Shown one piece after another: positions 49,335-57,994 of a stretch of 64,000 bases of DNA (positions within the stretch are counted from its first letter, which is position 1; every line of letters begins with the position of its first letter). Both the position numbers and the translations under genes were made by a program. The notes under the pieces were generated by a model. The model did not search any database. It was not told where the DNA came from and saw nothing but the letters and a program-made list of their open reading frames with translations. Source of the DNA: Paenibacillus tyrphae (GTDB lineage: Bacteria > Bacillota > Bacilli > Paenibacillales > NBRC-103111); contig NZ_JNVM01000017.1 in assembly GCF_000722545.1 (NCBI RefSeq), positions 186,001 to 250,000 on the forward strand, read 5' to 3'.

Positions 49335-50270
49335 TTAATACAATGCGTTGTCTTTATTGAATCTGCGAACAATGGCATTGGAGGTAATGACGAGCACGAA
49401 ACCGACGAACGATTGATACAAACCGGCCGCGGTACTCATGCCGATTTCCCCGGTAAACTTCAGACCCCGGTACACATACGTGTCGATAACGTTAGTAACC
49501 GAATACAGCGTTCCCGAGTTGCGCGGCACCTGGTAGAACAGCCCGAAATCCGCGTAAAAAATACGTCCGATCGCAAGCAGCGTCAAAATGGTAATCAGCG
49601 GCGTCAGCATCGGCACCGTAATGTGGCGGATTTGCTGCCATTTGTTCGCTCCGTCGATCATCGCCGCCTCGTACAGCGACTTGTCAATCCCCATGATAGC
49701 CGCCAAATACACGACGCTGTTGTAGCCGATCGACTTCCACAGAAAGACGAGCGTCAGAATAAGCGGCCAATACGTCGGATCGTTATACCACTGTGTGGCG
49801 GTAAGCCCGAACGCTTTGGCGATTTGGTTGATCATGCCTTTGTCGAAGCTAAGGAAGCTGAATACGAAATACCCGACAATAACCCAAGACAAGAAATAAG
49901 GCAGGAACATCCCGGTCTGATACAGCTTGGCCAGCTTCTTGTTGGCGATCTCCGCCAAGATGATAGCCAGCCCCACGGCCAGAATCAGGCCAATTACGAT
50001 GAATACGGCGTTATACATCAGCGTGTTCCGCGTAATGAGAAAAGCGTCCTTCGTGCTGAACAGAAATTCGAAGTTTTTGAGCCCGACCCACTTGCTGTTC
50101 ACAATGCTGGCCAGAAACCCGTCGCGGTGGTACCGGTATTCCTTGAAAGCGATAATCGTCCCGGCCATCGGCAGGTAAGAGAAGAAAAGAAACCAGATCG
50201 TGGCGGGAAGCACCATGAGAAGCAAGGCTTTGTTCCGACTGAGATCCTTGAGCACACCCTTCACATTCAT
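49335..50270 (-). CDS. Sugar ABC transporter permease (LplB-like, mannoside locus)
   Basis: A 311-residue permease with LplB marks LPMAGTIIAFKEYRYHRDG and FLPYFLSWVIVGYF, and EAA loop YEAAMIDGANKWQQIRHITV. GTG at 50273 and ATG at 50270 are adjacent; the ATG is preferred. A stem-loop separates it from the binding protein gene upstream. It should import mannose-containing oligosaccharides for the three glycosidases downstream (inferred from context). Confidence 0.92.
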   Translation of the reverse strand: MNVKGVLKDLSRNKALLLMVLPATIWFLFFSYLPMAGTIIAFKEYRYHRDGFLASIVNSKWVGLKNFEFLFSTKDAFLITRNTLMYNAVFIVIGLILAVGLAIILAEIANKKLAKLYQTGMFLPYFLSWVIVGYFVFSFLSFDKGMINQIAKAFGLTATQWYNDPTYWPLILTLVFLWKSIGYNSVVYLAAIMGIDKSLYEAAMIDGANKWQQIRHITVPMLTPLITILTLLAIGRIFYADFGLFYQVPRNSGTLYSVTNVIDTYVYRGLKFTGEIGMSTAAGLYQSFVGFVLVITSNAIVRRFNKDNALY

Positions 50271-50293
50271 CACCCCTCGCGTTCAAAGAGACG

Positions 50294-50316
50294 GGGCGAA
50301 TGAATGCCATTCGCCC
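50294..50316 (-). other. Intercistronic stem-loop after the mannoside binding protein gene
   Basis: Nine-bp perfect stem GGGCGAATG/CATTCGCCC with a five-base loop lies between the binding protein stop and the LplB start. There is no T-run. It resembles 3' stabilising hairpins that keep binding-protein mRNA in excess over permease mRNA. Confidence 0.6.
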
Positions 50317-50384
50317 TGAGTCCCGTTCTTATCGTTCACCGAGAAAGCTTCGGTCAAGAAGCTCTGTTGCCTTTTGAAGCTTGA

Positions 50385-51860
50385 TTACTTTTTGGTTGCT
50401 TTCCACGCATCGATTTGACGCTGCGCTTCTTCCATGATTTTGTCGAGGCCGGCAGCTTTCAGCTTTTGGTTGGCCTGTGGAATAATTTGATCCGGATCGA
50501 CCGTACCGGTCATCAGCGGCGCCCAGAATTCTTCTTTGACGTTCTGTACCGCTGCGATTTCGCTCGTCACTTTGGACGGATCGAAGTTGAAGCCGAGCAG
50601 CGCGGCAGGCTTACCGGTAGCGTTGAATTTCTTGAAGCCATCCCATTTGTCCTTCGGATCGGTCGGGTTCAGGTACGTGATCATCAGGTTACCCAGCGAG
50701 AATGTCGGCATATCGTAGTTTTTCGATTCCGGCAGGTTCTCCATCACGTTGTCGCCGACTTTTTTGTAGTGCACGCCTTCGATCCCGGAGTCGACCATGT
50801 TGCGCAGCACCGGATCGGTATTCAGCAGGTTCAGGAACTCCATCGCCTTCTCCGGATTTTTGGAGTTCGCCGAAATCGCTTGCATCGAGCCCATAACGGA
50901 CCAGTTGTAGATGTAAGCCGGGCTGGCTGGCGTGGAGACGACCGGATATCCGTAGCTTGCCGTCCACAGATTGTCCGCAAACGGCTGCGTCGTCGCTTTG
51001 TCTGCAAACCATTTGCCGGTTTTTTGCACGTCCGTCGAGGAAACCATCGTTGCCGCTTCCGTAGGAATGTAGCCGGCTTTGTAATATTTGTGCATCGTTT
51101 GGAGCGTTTGCTTCATTTCCGGCGTGTCCAGAATGTTGACGACCTTGTAGTCTTGGTTATCGACTCTGACCGCCATCGGCATTTTCTCGATCACGTAGTC
51201 GTAAGGTACGAAGACGCCGTAGTTTTTGTCGACGGAGAACGGAATAACACCCTGTTCTTTTTCTTTAATCGTTTTCAAGAGCGGCTCCAGGCTTTCCAGC
51301 GAGTTCACGTTCTTGATATCGAGGTTGTACTTGTCGAGCAGCTGCTTGTTGAAGCGCCATACCTCTTGCGCCGGCAGCTCTTTGTTGGCCGGAATGCCGT
51401 AGTTGTGGCCGTCGACTTTGGAACCGCTTAAGAAGGCGGGATCAAGCATGTCCTTGATGCCTTTGCCTTGTTTCTCAAGCAGATCGTCGATCTTCATGAA
51501 CGCGCCTTTTCTTGCGTTCTGAACATAGTCGAACGCCCAGGAAGACGTGAACATAATATCCATCGGCGTACCGGAAGCGGTCATGACCTGCATTTTTTGC
51601 GAGTAATCGCCAAAGTCGATCATGTTCATTTTGACGGTAACTCCGATTTTTTCTTTCGTATATTTGCTGACCTCTTCCATGACCCGGTCAACGTCCTTTT
51701 GAGGCGTGCCGATCGTATACCAAATCAGCTCAACAGGTTTGCCCGCGGCGCCTCCTGCGTCCTGCGCGCTGTCCTTGCTGCCTCCGCATGCGGTCAGAAC
51801 GACCGAAGCCGACAGCATGAGCGCCAGTCCGGCAAACAGGCTTCTTTTTTTCATTTTCAT
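50385..51860 (-). CDS. Extracellular sugar-binding lipoprotein (mannoside locus)
   Basis: A 491-residue solute-binding lipoprotein. The signal peptide ends in SVVLTAC (C25), followed by GGSKDSAQDAGG. Ligand-domain features include ELIWYTIGTPQKDVDRVMEE, DIMFTSSWAFDYVQNARKGA, GKWFADKATTQPFADNLW and AYIYNWSVMGSMQAISANSK. ATG at 51860 has GGGAGGT ten bases upstream. It is the first transport gene after the two-component pair. Confidence 0.92.
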   Translation of the reverse strand: MKMKKRSLFAGLALMLSASVVLTACGGSKDSAQDAGGAAGKPVELIWYTIGTPQKDVDRVMEEVSKYTKEKIGVTVKMNMIDFGDYSQKMQVMTASGTPMDIMFTSSWAFDYVQNARKGAFMKIDDLLEKQGKGIKDMLDPAFLSGSKVDGHNYGIPANKELPAQEVWRFNKQLLDKYNLDIKNVNSLESLEPLLKTIKEKEQGVIPFSVDKNYGVFVPYDYVIEKMPMAVRVDNQDYKVVNILDTPEMKQTLQTMHKYYKAGYIPTEAATMVSSTDVQKTGKWFADKATTQPFADNLWTASYGYPVVSTPASPAYIYNWSVMGSMQAISANSKNPEKAMEFLNLLNTDPVLRNMVDSGIEGVHYKKVGDNVMENLPESKNYDMPTFSLGNLMITYLNPTDPKDKWDGFKKFNATGKPAALLGFNFDPSKVTSEIAAVQNVKEEFWAPLMTGTVDPDQIIPQANQKLKAAGLDKIMEEAQRQIDAWKATKK

Positions 51861-52009
51861 GTTCGCAGATACCTCCCTTTTTCTTACAAGCAGCCGTTGA
51901 ATCGTTTCAATGGCTACCTTTACATTAACTCAAGAAAGCATTTACAAATAGGCAAGAAACTAAAGGTATGCTGTACAAAATAAAGAAAGGGTCTGCCGGT
52001 TTTTACCCT

Positions 52010-53533
52010 TCACAGCAGCCCTTTGTAATCCGTCGGGGAAATCCCGACATATTTTTTGAATTGTTTGTAGAAATAACTGGTTTCCCAGTACCCGACGGTT
52101 TTGGCGATTTCCTGAACTTTCAGATGCGTCTCTTTCAATAACGTCTTCGCCTTCTCGATCCGGTACTTGTTGATATACTCCGTGAAGTTCTCGCCCGTTT
52201 CCTTATGGAACAGGTGGCCGAGATACACCGGATGAATATTGAACTGCCCACTGAGCGTCTTCAGCGACAGCTCTTCGGCATAGCTGTCGTGAATCAGCTT
52301 CAGCACCTGCTGAATGACGGGGCTGCGGACGTCCTGGATCAACGAATCGACGGTTAAGCCGGCCACCGTCTTCACGGCGTCGGCCATCCGGTCCACCGTT
52401 CCGGCATGCAGCACGCGGTCGAAGGCTTCCTGATACAGCTCGGACGAATCCGTATGCTTGATCGCTTTCAGCTCCATCTTGAACCGGATCATCAGCTCGA
52501 TGGAGATTTGCTGGAGCCGGGCGGGCGTCATGCCCTCCTGCGCCAGGAGCCGTTCGTAATCCTGATCGATGCGGGCGAGCAAGCTATCTTTATCTTTGGC
52601 TAAAATAAGCTTGGAATATTCCGCCCACTCCAGCGGAAAATCGAGTCCGGCCGTCTCGCCGGAAACAGCGACCTCCTCGTAATCCAGAACGTCGCGGTCA
52701 GGATACAGCAGAAAAAACTCTTGCGCCTTCTTCGCATGCGCGTAGCTTTGTGCCGCCTCGTAAGGCAGCCGCTCCACGCTGCCGAGCGAAATGCGGCAAG
52801 ACCGGGAAGCCGCGGCGCAATCCGCCTTCATCCGAGCCAGCATCTCCAGTGCGGCGCACTTGCCCTCCGCCGGCTCGTCCAGCGTAAAGACGACGACCAG
52901 CTCGCCGTCCATATTGTGATACGGAATGACCGACAAGCCCGGCAGCCTCTGTTCCGCAGCGAGGTTGGCATCTCCCTCGTCTCCCTCTGGAAAACGGACA
53001 AGCGCCACAAGCACATAGGGACGGTTCAGCTGCAATTGAAGCAGCTCGGCACGCTCGTCGAATTCGTTCGGCGCAATCTGGCCGGTCAACCACCGGTGCA
53101 TAATGTGTTCCTTCAGAATGCGCATGTCTTGTTCGCCCAAGACGCGCTCAGCCTGCGCGGCGTTCAGCTTGTCCGTCGTCGTGGTCAGCGTGGAACGAAG
53201 CTCCTGCACGTCGATCGGCTTGAGCAAATAATTTTCGATCCCAAGCCGCATGCCTTCCTTCAAATAATCGAACTCGTTAAAGCCGCTCAGGATGATGACC
53301 TTGAGGCCCGGATTCCATTCGCGGACGGCGCGGACAAGCTCCAGCCCTGTCATAACCGGCATCGAGATATCCGTAATCAGAATGTCGGCGGGAGTATGCT
53401 TCAAGGCGTCCAGCGCCTTCTGCCCGTTCCCCGCGTGACCGACGATTTCGAGCCCCAGCGCGGCCCAATCGATAATATCGTACAGCCCTTCAATAATGAA
53501 AGGCTCGTCATCCGCCAAAAACACTCTATACAT
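52010..53533 (-). CDS. AraC-type response regulator (YesN-like, mannoside locus)
   Basis: A 507-residue response regulator. Receiver about 1-120, with D8-D9 and phospho-acceptor D55 (ADILITDISMPVMTGLEL) and YLLKPIDV. The C-terminal AraC HTH (about 405-505) reads LSGQFNIHPVYLGHLFHKET, YRIEKAKTLLKETHLKVQEI and TSYFYKQFKKYVGISPTDYK. It overlaps the kinase gene by 8 bp. It probably activates the binding protein-permease-glycosidase genes just downstream when its kinase senses a glycan fragment. Confidence 0.94.
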   Translation of the reverse strand: MYRVFLADDEPFIIEGLYDIIDWAALGLEIVGHAGNGQKALDALKHTPADILITDISMPVMTGLELVRAVREWNPGLKVIILSGFNEFDYLKEGMRLGIENYLLKPIDVQELRSTLTTTTDKLNAAQAERVLGEQDMRILKEHIMHRWLTGQIAPNEFDERAELLQLQLNRPYVLVALVRFPEGDEGDANLAAEQRLPGLSVIPYHNMDGELVVVFTLDEPAEGKCAALEMLARMKADCAAASRSCRISLGSVERLPYEAAQSYAHAKKAQEFFLLYPDRDVLDYEEVAVSGETAGLDFPLEWAEYSKLILAKDKDSLLARIDQDYERLLAQEGMTPARLQQISIELMIRFKMELKAIKHTDSSELYQEAFDRVLHAGTVDRMADAVKTVAGLTVDSLIQDVRSPVIQQVLKLIHDSYAEELSLKTLSGQFNIHPVYLGHLFHKETGENFTEYINKYRIEKAKTLLKETHLKVQEIAKTVGYWETSYFYKQFKKYVGISPTDYKGLL

Positions 53534-55334
53534 CGGATTCGCCTGCTCCTTCCTTTTCCGGGAACCACACGGTCACGGTCGTACCGACCCCAGGCTTGCT
53601 CTTCAGCTCCATCCCGGCCCTATTTCCATGCAGCAGCTTGAGCCGCTCGTAGACGACCCGCAGCCCGAACGAACCGCCGACCTCTTCCGGCGCTCCGAGC
53701 GCTTCCTTGATCTCCTCGAGCCGCTGCGGCTCGATCCCTCTGCCGTTGTCCTCCACCCGAACGCGGATCGTCCCGTTCTCTCGGGAGAACCGGATGACGG
53801 CGCGATTATCGTCCCGGTCCGCCTCGATGCCGTGAACGATGTAGTTTTCGATGATTGGCTGGAGGAACATTTTGACGACGGGAATCCCATACAGCTCCCG
53901 GTCGCATTCGATGGCGTAAGTAAATCTATCTTTATACCGGATACGGAACAGCTCCAAATACAGGCGGCACGCCTCCAACTCGTCCTTGAGCGTATAGAGG
54001 GCCTTCTGCTGAACCACGTTGCGGAACAGCGCCGACAAGCTGAAGATCATCTCGCCTACGTCATGGGCGCCTTGAGAGATGGCCCGCATCCGGATCACTT
54101 CGAGCGTGTTGTACAGAAAATGCGGATTGACCCTCGCCTGAAGCGCGGCGAATTCCGTATGCTTTTGCCGAATTTCCGCCTTGTACACCCGCTCGATATA
54201 GCGGTTCAGCTCGTCCAGCATATCGTTGAAGCTGCGGGAAATTTGGCCCAGCTCGTCTTCCTTCGGCTCGATGATGCGCGAGGTCAGGTCTCCGGTCTCT
54301 ACCTTTTTCATGAACCGGATAATTTTGTTCGTCCGCTTGGCGAAATTGATCACGACGAGCGACGGAAACAGAATGGCAATCAGAATTCCCAGCACGCTGG
54401 CGATGATGATCGTCCGTCTCCAGCCTTGGGAGGCGGCCGCAATCTCTTGCTTCGGAATCGTACCGACCACGACGTAGCCTGCCTGGTTTTGCGCCAGCGT
54501 CGTAATATACGACTCCTGCTCCAGCATGCCTGTCTCTTGCTGAATTTGGTTCATATAAGGATAAGACTTCCCGTAATACGTGCCCGAGGAATCGAAAATC
54601 ACATCCCCGTTCGGGGTCAGCACGAGAATGGTCCCCTTGAGCGTCTCTTTGTAGCTGGCCAGCGACTTCCAAATGCCGTCGGAATCGAAATAAATCAAAA
54701 GCTGTCCGATATATTTCAGCGAGTTCTTGTCGTTCATGACCGCCCGGACGGCAAACAGCCGGGGGTCCCATTGATCGATTTCCTTGCGGATCCACGGATT
54801 GGGGACGGAGACGTTCTTGTTGTCCAACGCCATCGCGTCCGGGACATACGAGTGGACGGCATTTGTCATATGAAGCTTCGCCGATTTTTGCCGGTTGTAC
54901 ACGTACAAGGACTGCTTCTCCGCGCTGTACAGCATCAGATTCCGGATATCGGGATCGTCCTCAAGCCGATTGGCAAAATAGGACAAGCCATACGGAGGGA
55001 CATCTTCTTCATAATATCGGTTCAATCCGTGCTCGATGTAATCCCGAAAATCATGCTGCAGGAAATACGAAATGTCGGCAGCCAGCCTCGGATCGCGGTA
55101 TACGCCAAGCACCATCGATTGCACCGACTCGTATTTTTCGCTCAGAAACGCGTTTACGCTTTCCATCGCCTTCTTCTGGTTGTCCATCTCCCGCTGTACG
55201 ACAGATTGCGACATCACGTGATACATCAAGTACGAGAGCGTGATGATGGTCAGAATCGTAATAAGGGCAAACGAAAGCAGCAGCTTCATGAACAAGTTAT
55301 TTTTAATATATCTCCGGTATACGCTTCCAATCAT
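53526..55334 (-). CDS. Sensor histidine kinase (YesM-like, mannoside locus)
   Basis: A 602-residue membrane kinase. It has a first helix (about 15-40, LLLSFALITILTIITLSYLM), an extracellular Cache-like sensor (about 45-290), a second helix (IIIASVLGILIAILFPSLVV, about 295-315), HAMP, and the kinase core with His in RVNPHFLYNTLEVI, N box PIIENYIVHG and G box GGSFGLRVVYERL. ATG at 55334 is preferred over GTG at 55343 because the GGGGGTG site then has proper spacing. It pairs with the overlapping AraC-type regulator. Confidence 0.93.
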   Translation of the reverse strand: MIGSVYRRYIKNNLFMKLLLSFALITILTIITLSYLMYHVMSQSVVQREMDNQKKAMESVNAFLSEKYESVQSMVLGVYRDPRLAADISYFLQHDFRDYIEHGLNRYYEEDVPPYGLSYFANRLEDDPDIRNLMLYSAEKQSLYVYNRQKSAKLHMTNAVHSYVPDAMALDNKNVSVPNPWIRKEIDQWDPRLFAVRAVMNDKNSLKYIGQLLIYFDSDGIWKSLASYKETLKGTILVLTPNGDVIFDSSGTYYGKSYPYMNQIQQETGMLEQESYITTLAQNQAGYVVVGTIPKQEIAAASQGWRRTIIIASVLGILIAILFPSLVVINFAKRTNKIIRFMKKVETGDLTSRIIEPKEDELGQISRSFNDMLDELNRYIERVYKAEIRQKHTEFAALQARVNPHFLYNTLEVIRMRAISQGAHDVGEMIFSLSALFRNVVQQKALYTLKDELEACRLYLELFRIRYKDRFTYAIECDRELYGIPVVKMFLQPIIENYIVHGIEADRDDNRAVIRFSRENGTIRVRVEDNGRGIEPQRLEEIKEALGAPEEVGGSFGLRVVYERLKLLHGNRAGMELKSKPGVGTTVTVWFPEKEGAGESDV

Positions 55335-55376
55335 TCGTCCCACCCCCTGCTGCCGTTCCTATACTACGATCCCTAA

Positions 55377-55385
55377 ATTATAGCA
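55377..55385 (-). promoter_or_regulatory. Extended -10 candidate for the mannoside two-component operon
   Basis: On the minus strand TGC-TATAAT (complement of 55377-55385) lies about 43 bases before the kinase start. No good -35 is seen, which fits a TG-extended -10. Confidence 0.4.
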
Positions 55386-55461
55386 TGTCTGAAAATGAAT
55401 CGGGAAATGTTCCAAAATAGTTCAAAAGTTCGATTTTTCACAAACGAAAACCCGGGATGAC

Positions 55462-55477
55462 TGTGATCTATATCATA
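55462..55477 (+). promoter_or_regulatory. Fnr/Crp-like half-palindrome upstream of cydA
   Basis: TGTGA-N6-TCATA (55462-55477) is one base from the TGTGA-N6-TCACA class recognised by Fnr/Crp-family regulators. It lies about 107 bases before cydA. Low-oxygen control of cyd operons makes it plausible, but a single site by eye is weak evidence. Confidence 0.3.
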
Positions 55478-55583
55478 TATTCCGGGACAACCTTTCCTCA
55501 CAATAGAGATAGACCATGACAATCCTCACAACAATCCGTGACGGTTTGCCAAAACAACAGGAGAAAGGTGGAATAGATGTCCC

Positions 55584-56993
55584 ATGGATGTAGTGATGCT
55601 ATCGCGGTTACAGTTTACCGCAACGACGATTTTTCACTTTATTTTCGTGCCCATCTCGATCGGATTAGCGCTGATGATTGCGATTATGGAGACGATGTAC
55701 GTAGTCAAAGGCCAGGAAGAATATAAACGGATGGCCAAGTTCTGGGGCAAATTGTTTCTAATTAATTTTGCCGTCGGCGTGGTCACCGGGATTTTGCAGG
55801 AATTTCAGTTCGGCATGAACTGGTCGAATTATTCGCGGTTTGTCGGGGACGTCTTCGGCGCTCCGCTGGCCATCGAGGCTTTGCTGGCGTTCTTCATGGA
55901 ATCGACGTTTATCGGCTTATGGATCTTCGGATGGGAACGGCTGTCGAAGAAGGTTCACCTGGCCTGCATCTGGCTGGTGTCCATCGGCACGACGCTGTCG
56001 GCGTTCTGGATTCTTGCGGCGAACTCCTTCATGCAGCGTCCGGTCGGCTTCGCGGTCAATAACGGGCGAGCGGAAATGAACGACTTCCTCGCTCTGATCA
56101 CGAACGGCCAGCTGTGGTGGGAATTCCCGCATACGGTGTTCGGCGCTTTTCTGACCGGTTCCTTTCTGGTGGCCGGGATCAGCGCCTGGAAGCTGCTGAA
56201 GCGCCAAGACGTGTCTTTCTTCAAAAAGTCATTTCAACTCGCGATCGTGATCGCCTTGATCTCCTCCGTCGCCGTCGCGCTGTTCGGCCACCAGCAGGCG
56301 CAGTATCTGGTTGGTACCCAGCCGATGAAAATGGCGGCCAGCGAAGGCCTCTGGGAAACGAGCAGCGATCCTGCGCCTTGGACGGTCACAGCGTTCATCG
56401 ATCCGGTGAAGCAGCAGAATACGATGGAAATCAAAGTGCCGTATATGCTCAGCTATTTGTCGTACAGTAAATTTTCCGGCAGCGTGCCGGGGATGAAAAA
56501 CCTTCAAGCGGAATACGAGCAAAAGTACGGTCCGGGCAACTACATTCCGCCTGTGCGCACGACGTTCTGGAGCTTCCGCATTATGGTAGCCGCCGGCTCG
56601 GTCATGATTTTGCTGGGTCTATACGGATGCTATCTCGCGGCCCGCAACAAGCTGGAGCAAGCGGGCAAATGGTTCATGCACGCCATGGTGTGGGGGATCT
56701 CCATGCCGTTCATCGCCAATACTTCGGGCTGGATTATGACGGAGATCGGCCGTCAGCCGTGGGCCGTATTCGGGCTTATGCGCACTGAGGACGGGGTGTC
56801 CCCGAGCGTCAGCGCCGGGCAGGTGCTGTTCTCGCTGATCTCGTTCACCGCCGCCTATACGGTGCTTGCTATCGTCATGGCCTACCTATTCATCCGAGTG
56901 ATCAAAAAAGGGCCGAATGCCGTCGATCATGCCGAAATCGCGCATGCGGACGATCCATTCGACAGGGAGGGACAACATGCTTTCTCTAAATGA
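55584..56993 (+). CDS. cydA: Cytochrome bd ubiquinol/menaquinol oxidase subunit I
   Basis: A 469-residue membrane protein with nine or so helices. The heme-ligand His18 lies in TIFHFIFVPISIG. Other marks are GILQEFQFGMNWSNYSRFVG, PLAIEALLAFFMESTFIGLW and the family-defining GRQPW (about residue 391). The Q-loop region is short, as in Gram-positive oxidases. It reduces oxygen to water with quinol electrons. ATG at 55584 lies about 12 bases after GGTGG; an overlapping ATG at 55575 is in another frame. It is the first gene of cydABDC. Confidence 0.96.
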   Translation: MDVVMLSRLQFTATTIFHFIFVPISIGLALMIAIMETMYVVKGQEEYKRMAKFWGKLFLINFAVGVVTGILQEFQFGMNWSNYSRFVGDVFGAPLAIEALLAFFMESTFIGLWIFGWERLSKKVHLACIWLVSIGTTLSAFWILAANSFMQRPVGFAVNNGRAEMNDFLALITNGQLWWEFPHTVFGAFLTGSFLVAGISAWKLLKRQDVSFFKKSFQLAIVIALISSVAVALFGHQQAQYLVGTQPMKMAASEGLWETSSDPAPWTVTAFIDPVKQQNTMEIKVPYMLSYLSYSKFSGSVPGMKNLQAEYEQKYGPGNYIPPVRTTFWSFRIMVAAGSVMILLGLYGCYLAARNKLEQAGKWFMHAMVWGISMPFIANTSGWIMTEIGRQPWAVFGLMRTEDGVSPSVSAGQVLFSLISFTAAYTVLAIVMAYLFIRVIKKGPNAVDHAEIAHADDPFDREGQHAFSK

Positions 56994-57993
56994 GCTTTGG
57001 TTTATTCTTGTAGCGGTTTTGTTCGTCGGCTTCTTCTTTCTGGAGGGCTTCGATTTCGGCGTGGGCATGTCTGCGTCGCTGCTCGGCAAAACCGACGGAC
57101 AGCGCCGCGTACTCATTAATTCGATCGGCCCGTTCTGGGACGCGAACGAAGTCTGGCTGCTGACCGCGGGCGGCGCGATGTTCGCGGCTTTCCCCAACTG
57201 GTATGCCACGCTGTTCAGCGGCTTCAACACGCCGCTTGTCGTTCTTCTGCTGGCCTTGATCGGCCGCGGAGTCGCCTTCGAGTTTCGCGGCAAGGTCGAC
57301 AGCCAACGCTGGAAGAAGACATGGGACGGCGTTATCTTCATGGGCAGTCTGCTGCCTCCGTTCCTGCTCGGGGTCGTCTTCGCTTGCCTGCTGAAAGGCT
57401 TGCCGATCGACGGGCAGATGGAAATGCGCGCCGGATTGTTCGATATCGTGAACCTCTACAGTGTTATCGGCGGAGTGACGGTCACGGTGCTGTGCCTCGT
57501 GCACGGCCTGATGTTTACGACACTGCGGACGACGGGAGACTTGCAGGATCGCGCGCGCGCGCTGGGCGGCCGGCTGCTGATCCCGCTCGCAGGGCTGCTC
57601 GCGGTATTTGGGGCGATGACCTATGCGATGACGGACGTATTCCAAGTCCGCGGCGCAATTTTGGCGGTCATGGCCGTTGCCGGGGTTGCCGCCTTCATCC
57701 TCGCCGGAGCCTTTAACGCCAAGAAGAAGGACGGCTGGGCGTTCGGCATGACGGGCGCGGTGACCGCTCTGGCGATCGTTTCCGTATTCATCGGACTGTT
57801 TCCGAGGGTAATGATCAGCTCCATCGACAGTGCGTTTAACCTGACGATCCACAATGCCGCTTCCGGTCCGTATTCGCTAACCGTGATGACGTACGTCGCT
57901 TTGGGCCTGCTTCCTTTCGTGCTCGGCTATCAAATCTGGAGCTACTTCGTCTTCCACAAGCGCGTGCACGAAAAGCAGCACCTGGAGTACTAA
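56977..57993 (+). CDS. cydB: Cytochrome bd oxidase subunit II
   Basis: A 338-residue membrane protein with eight or nine helices. The N-terminus LWFILVAVLFVGFFFLEGFD, then FDFGVGM and IGPFWDANEVWLLTAGGAMF, is the CydB signature. ATG at 56977 follows GGGAGGGA and overlaps the cydA end by 17 bp. It partners CydA. A longer frame from 56917 lies inside cydA and is rejected as the start. Confidence 0.96.
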   Translation: MLSLNELWFILVAVLFVGFFFLEGFDFGVGMSASLLGKTDGQRRVLINSIGPFWDANEVWLLTAGGAMFAAFPNWYATLFSGFNTPLVVLLLALIGRGVAFEFRGKVDSQRWKKTWDGVIFMGSLLPPFLLGVVFACLLKGLPIDGQMEMRAGLFDIVNLYSVIGGVTVTVLCLVHGLMFTTLRTTGDLQDRARALGGRLLIPLAGLLAVFGAMTYAMTDVFQVRGAILAVMAVAGVAAFILAGAFNAKKKDGWAFGMTGAVTALAIVSVFIGLFPRVMISSIDSAFNLTIHNAASGPYSLTVMTYVALGLLPFVLGYQIWSYFVFHKRVHEKQHLEY

Positions 57994-57994
57994 C

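Noticed and set aside
55490-55560. CTCACAA motifs upstream of cydA considered as a Rex operator
   Set aside because: The half-sites are direct, not the inverted TTGTGA/TCACAA palindrome Rex needs.
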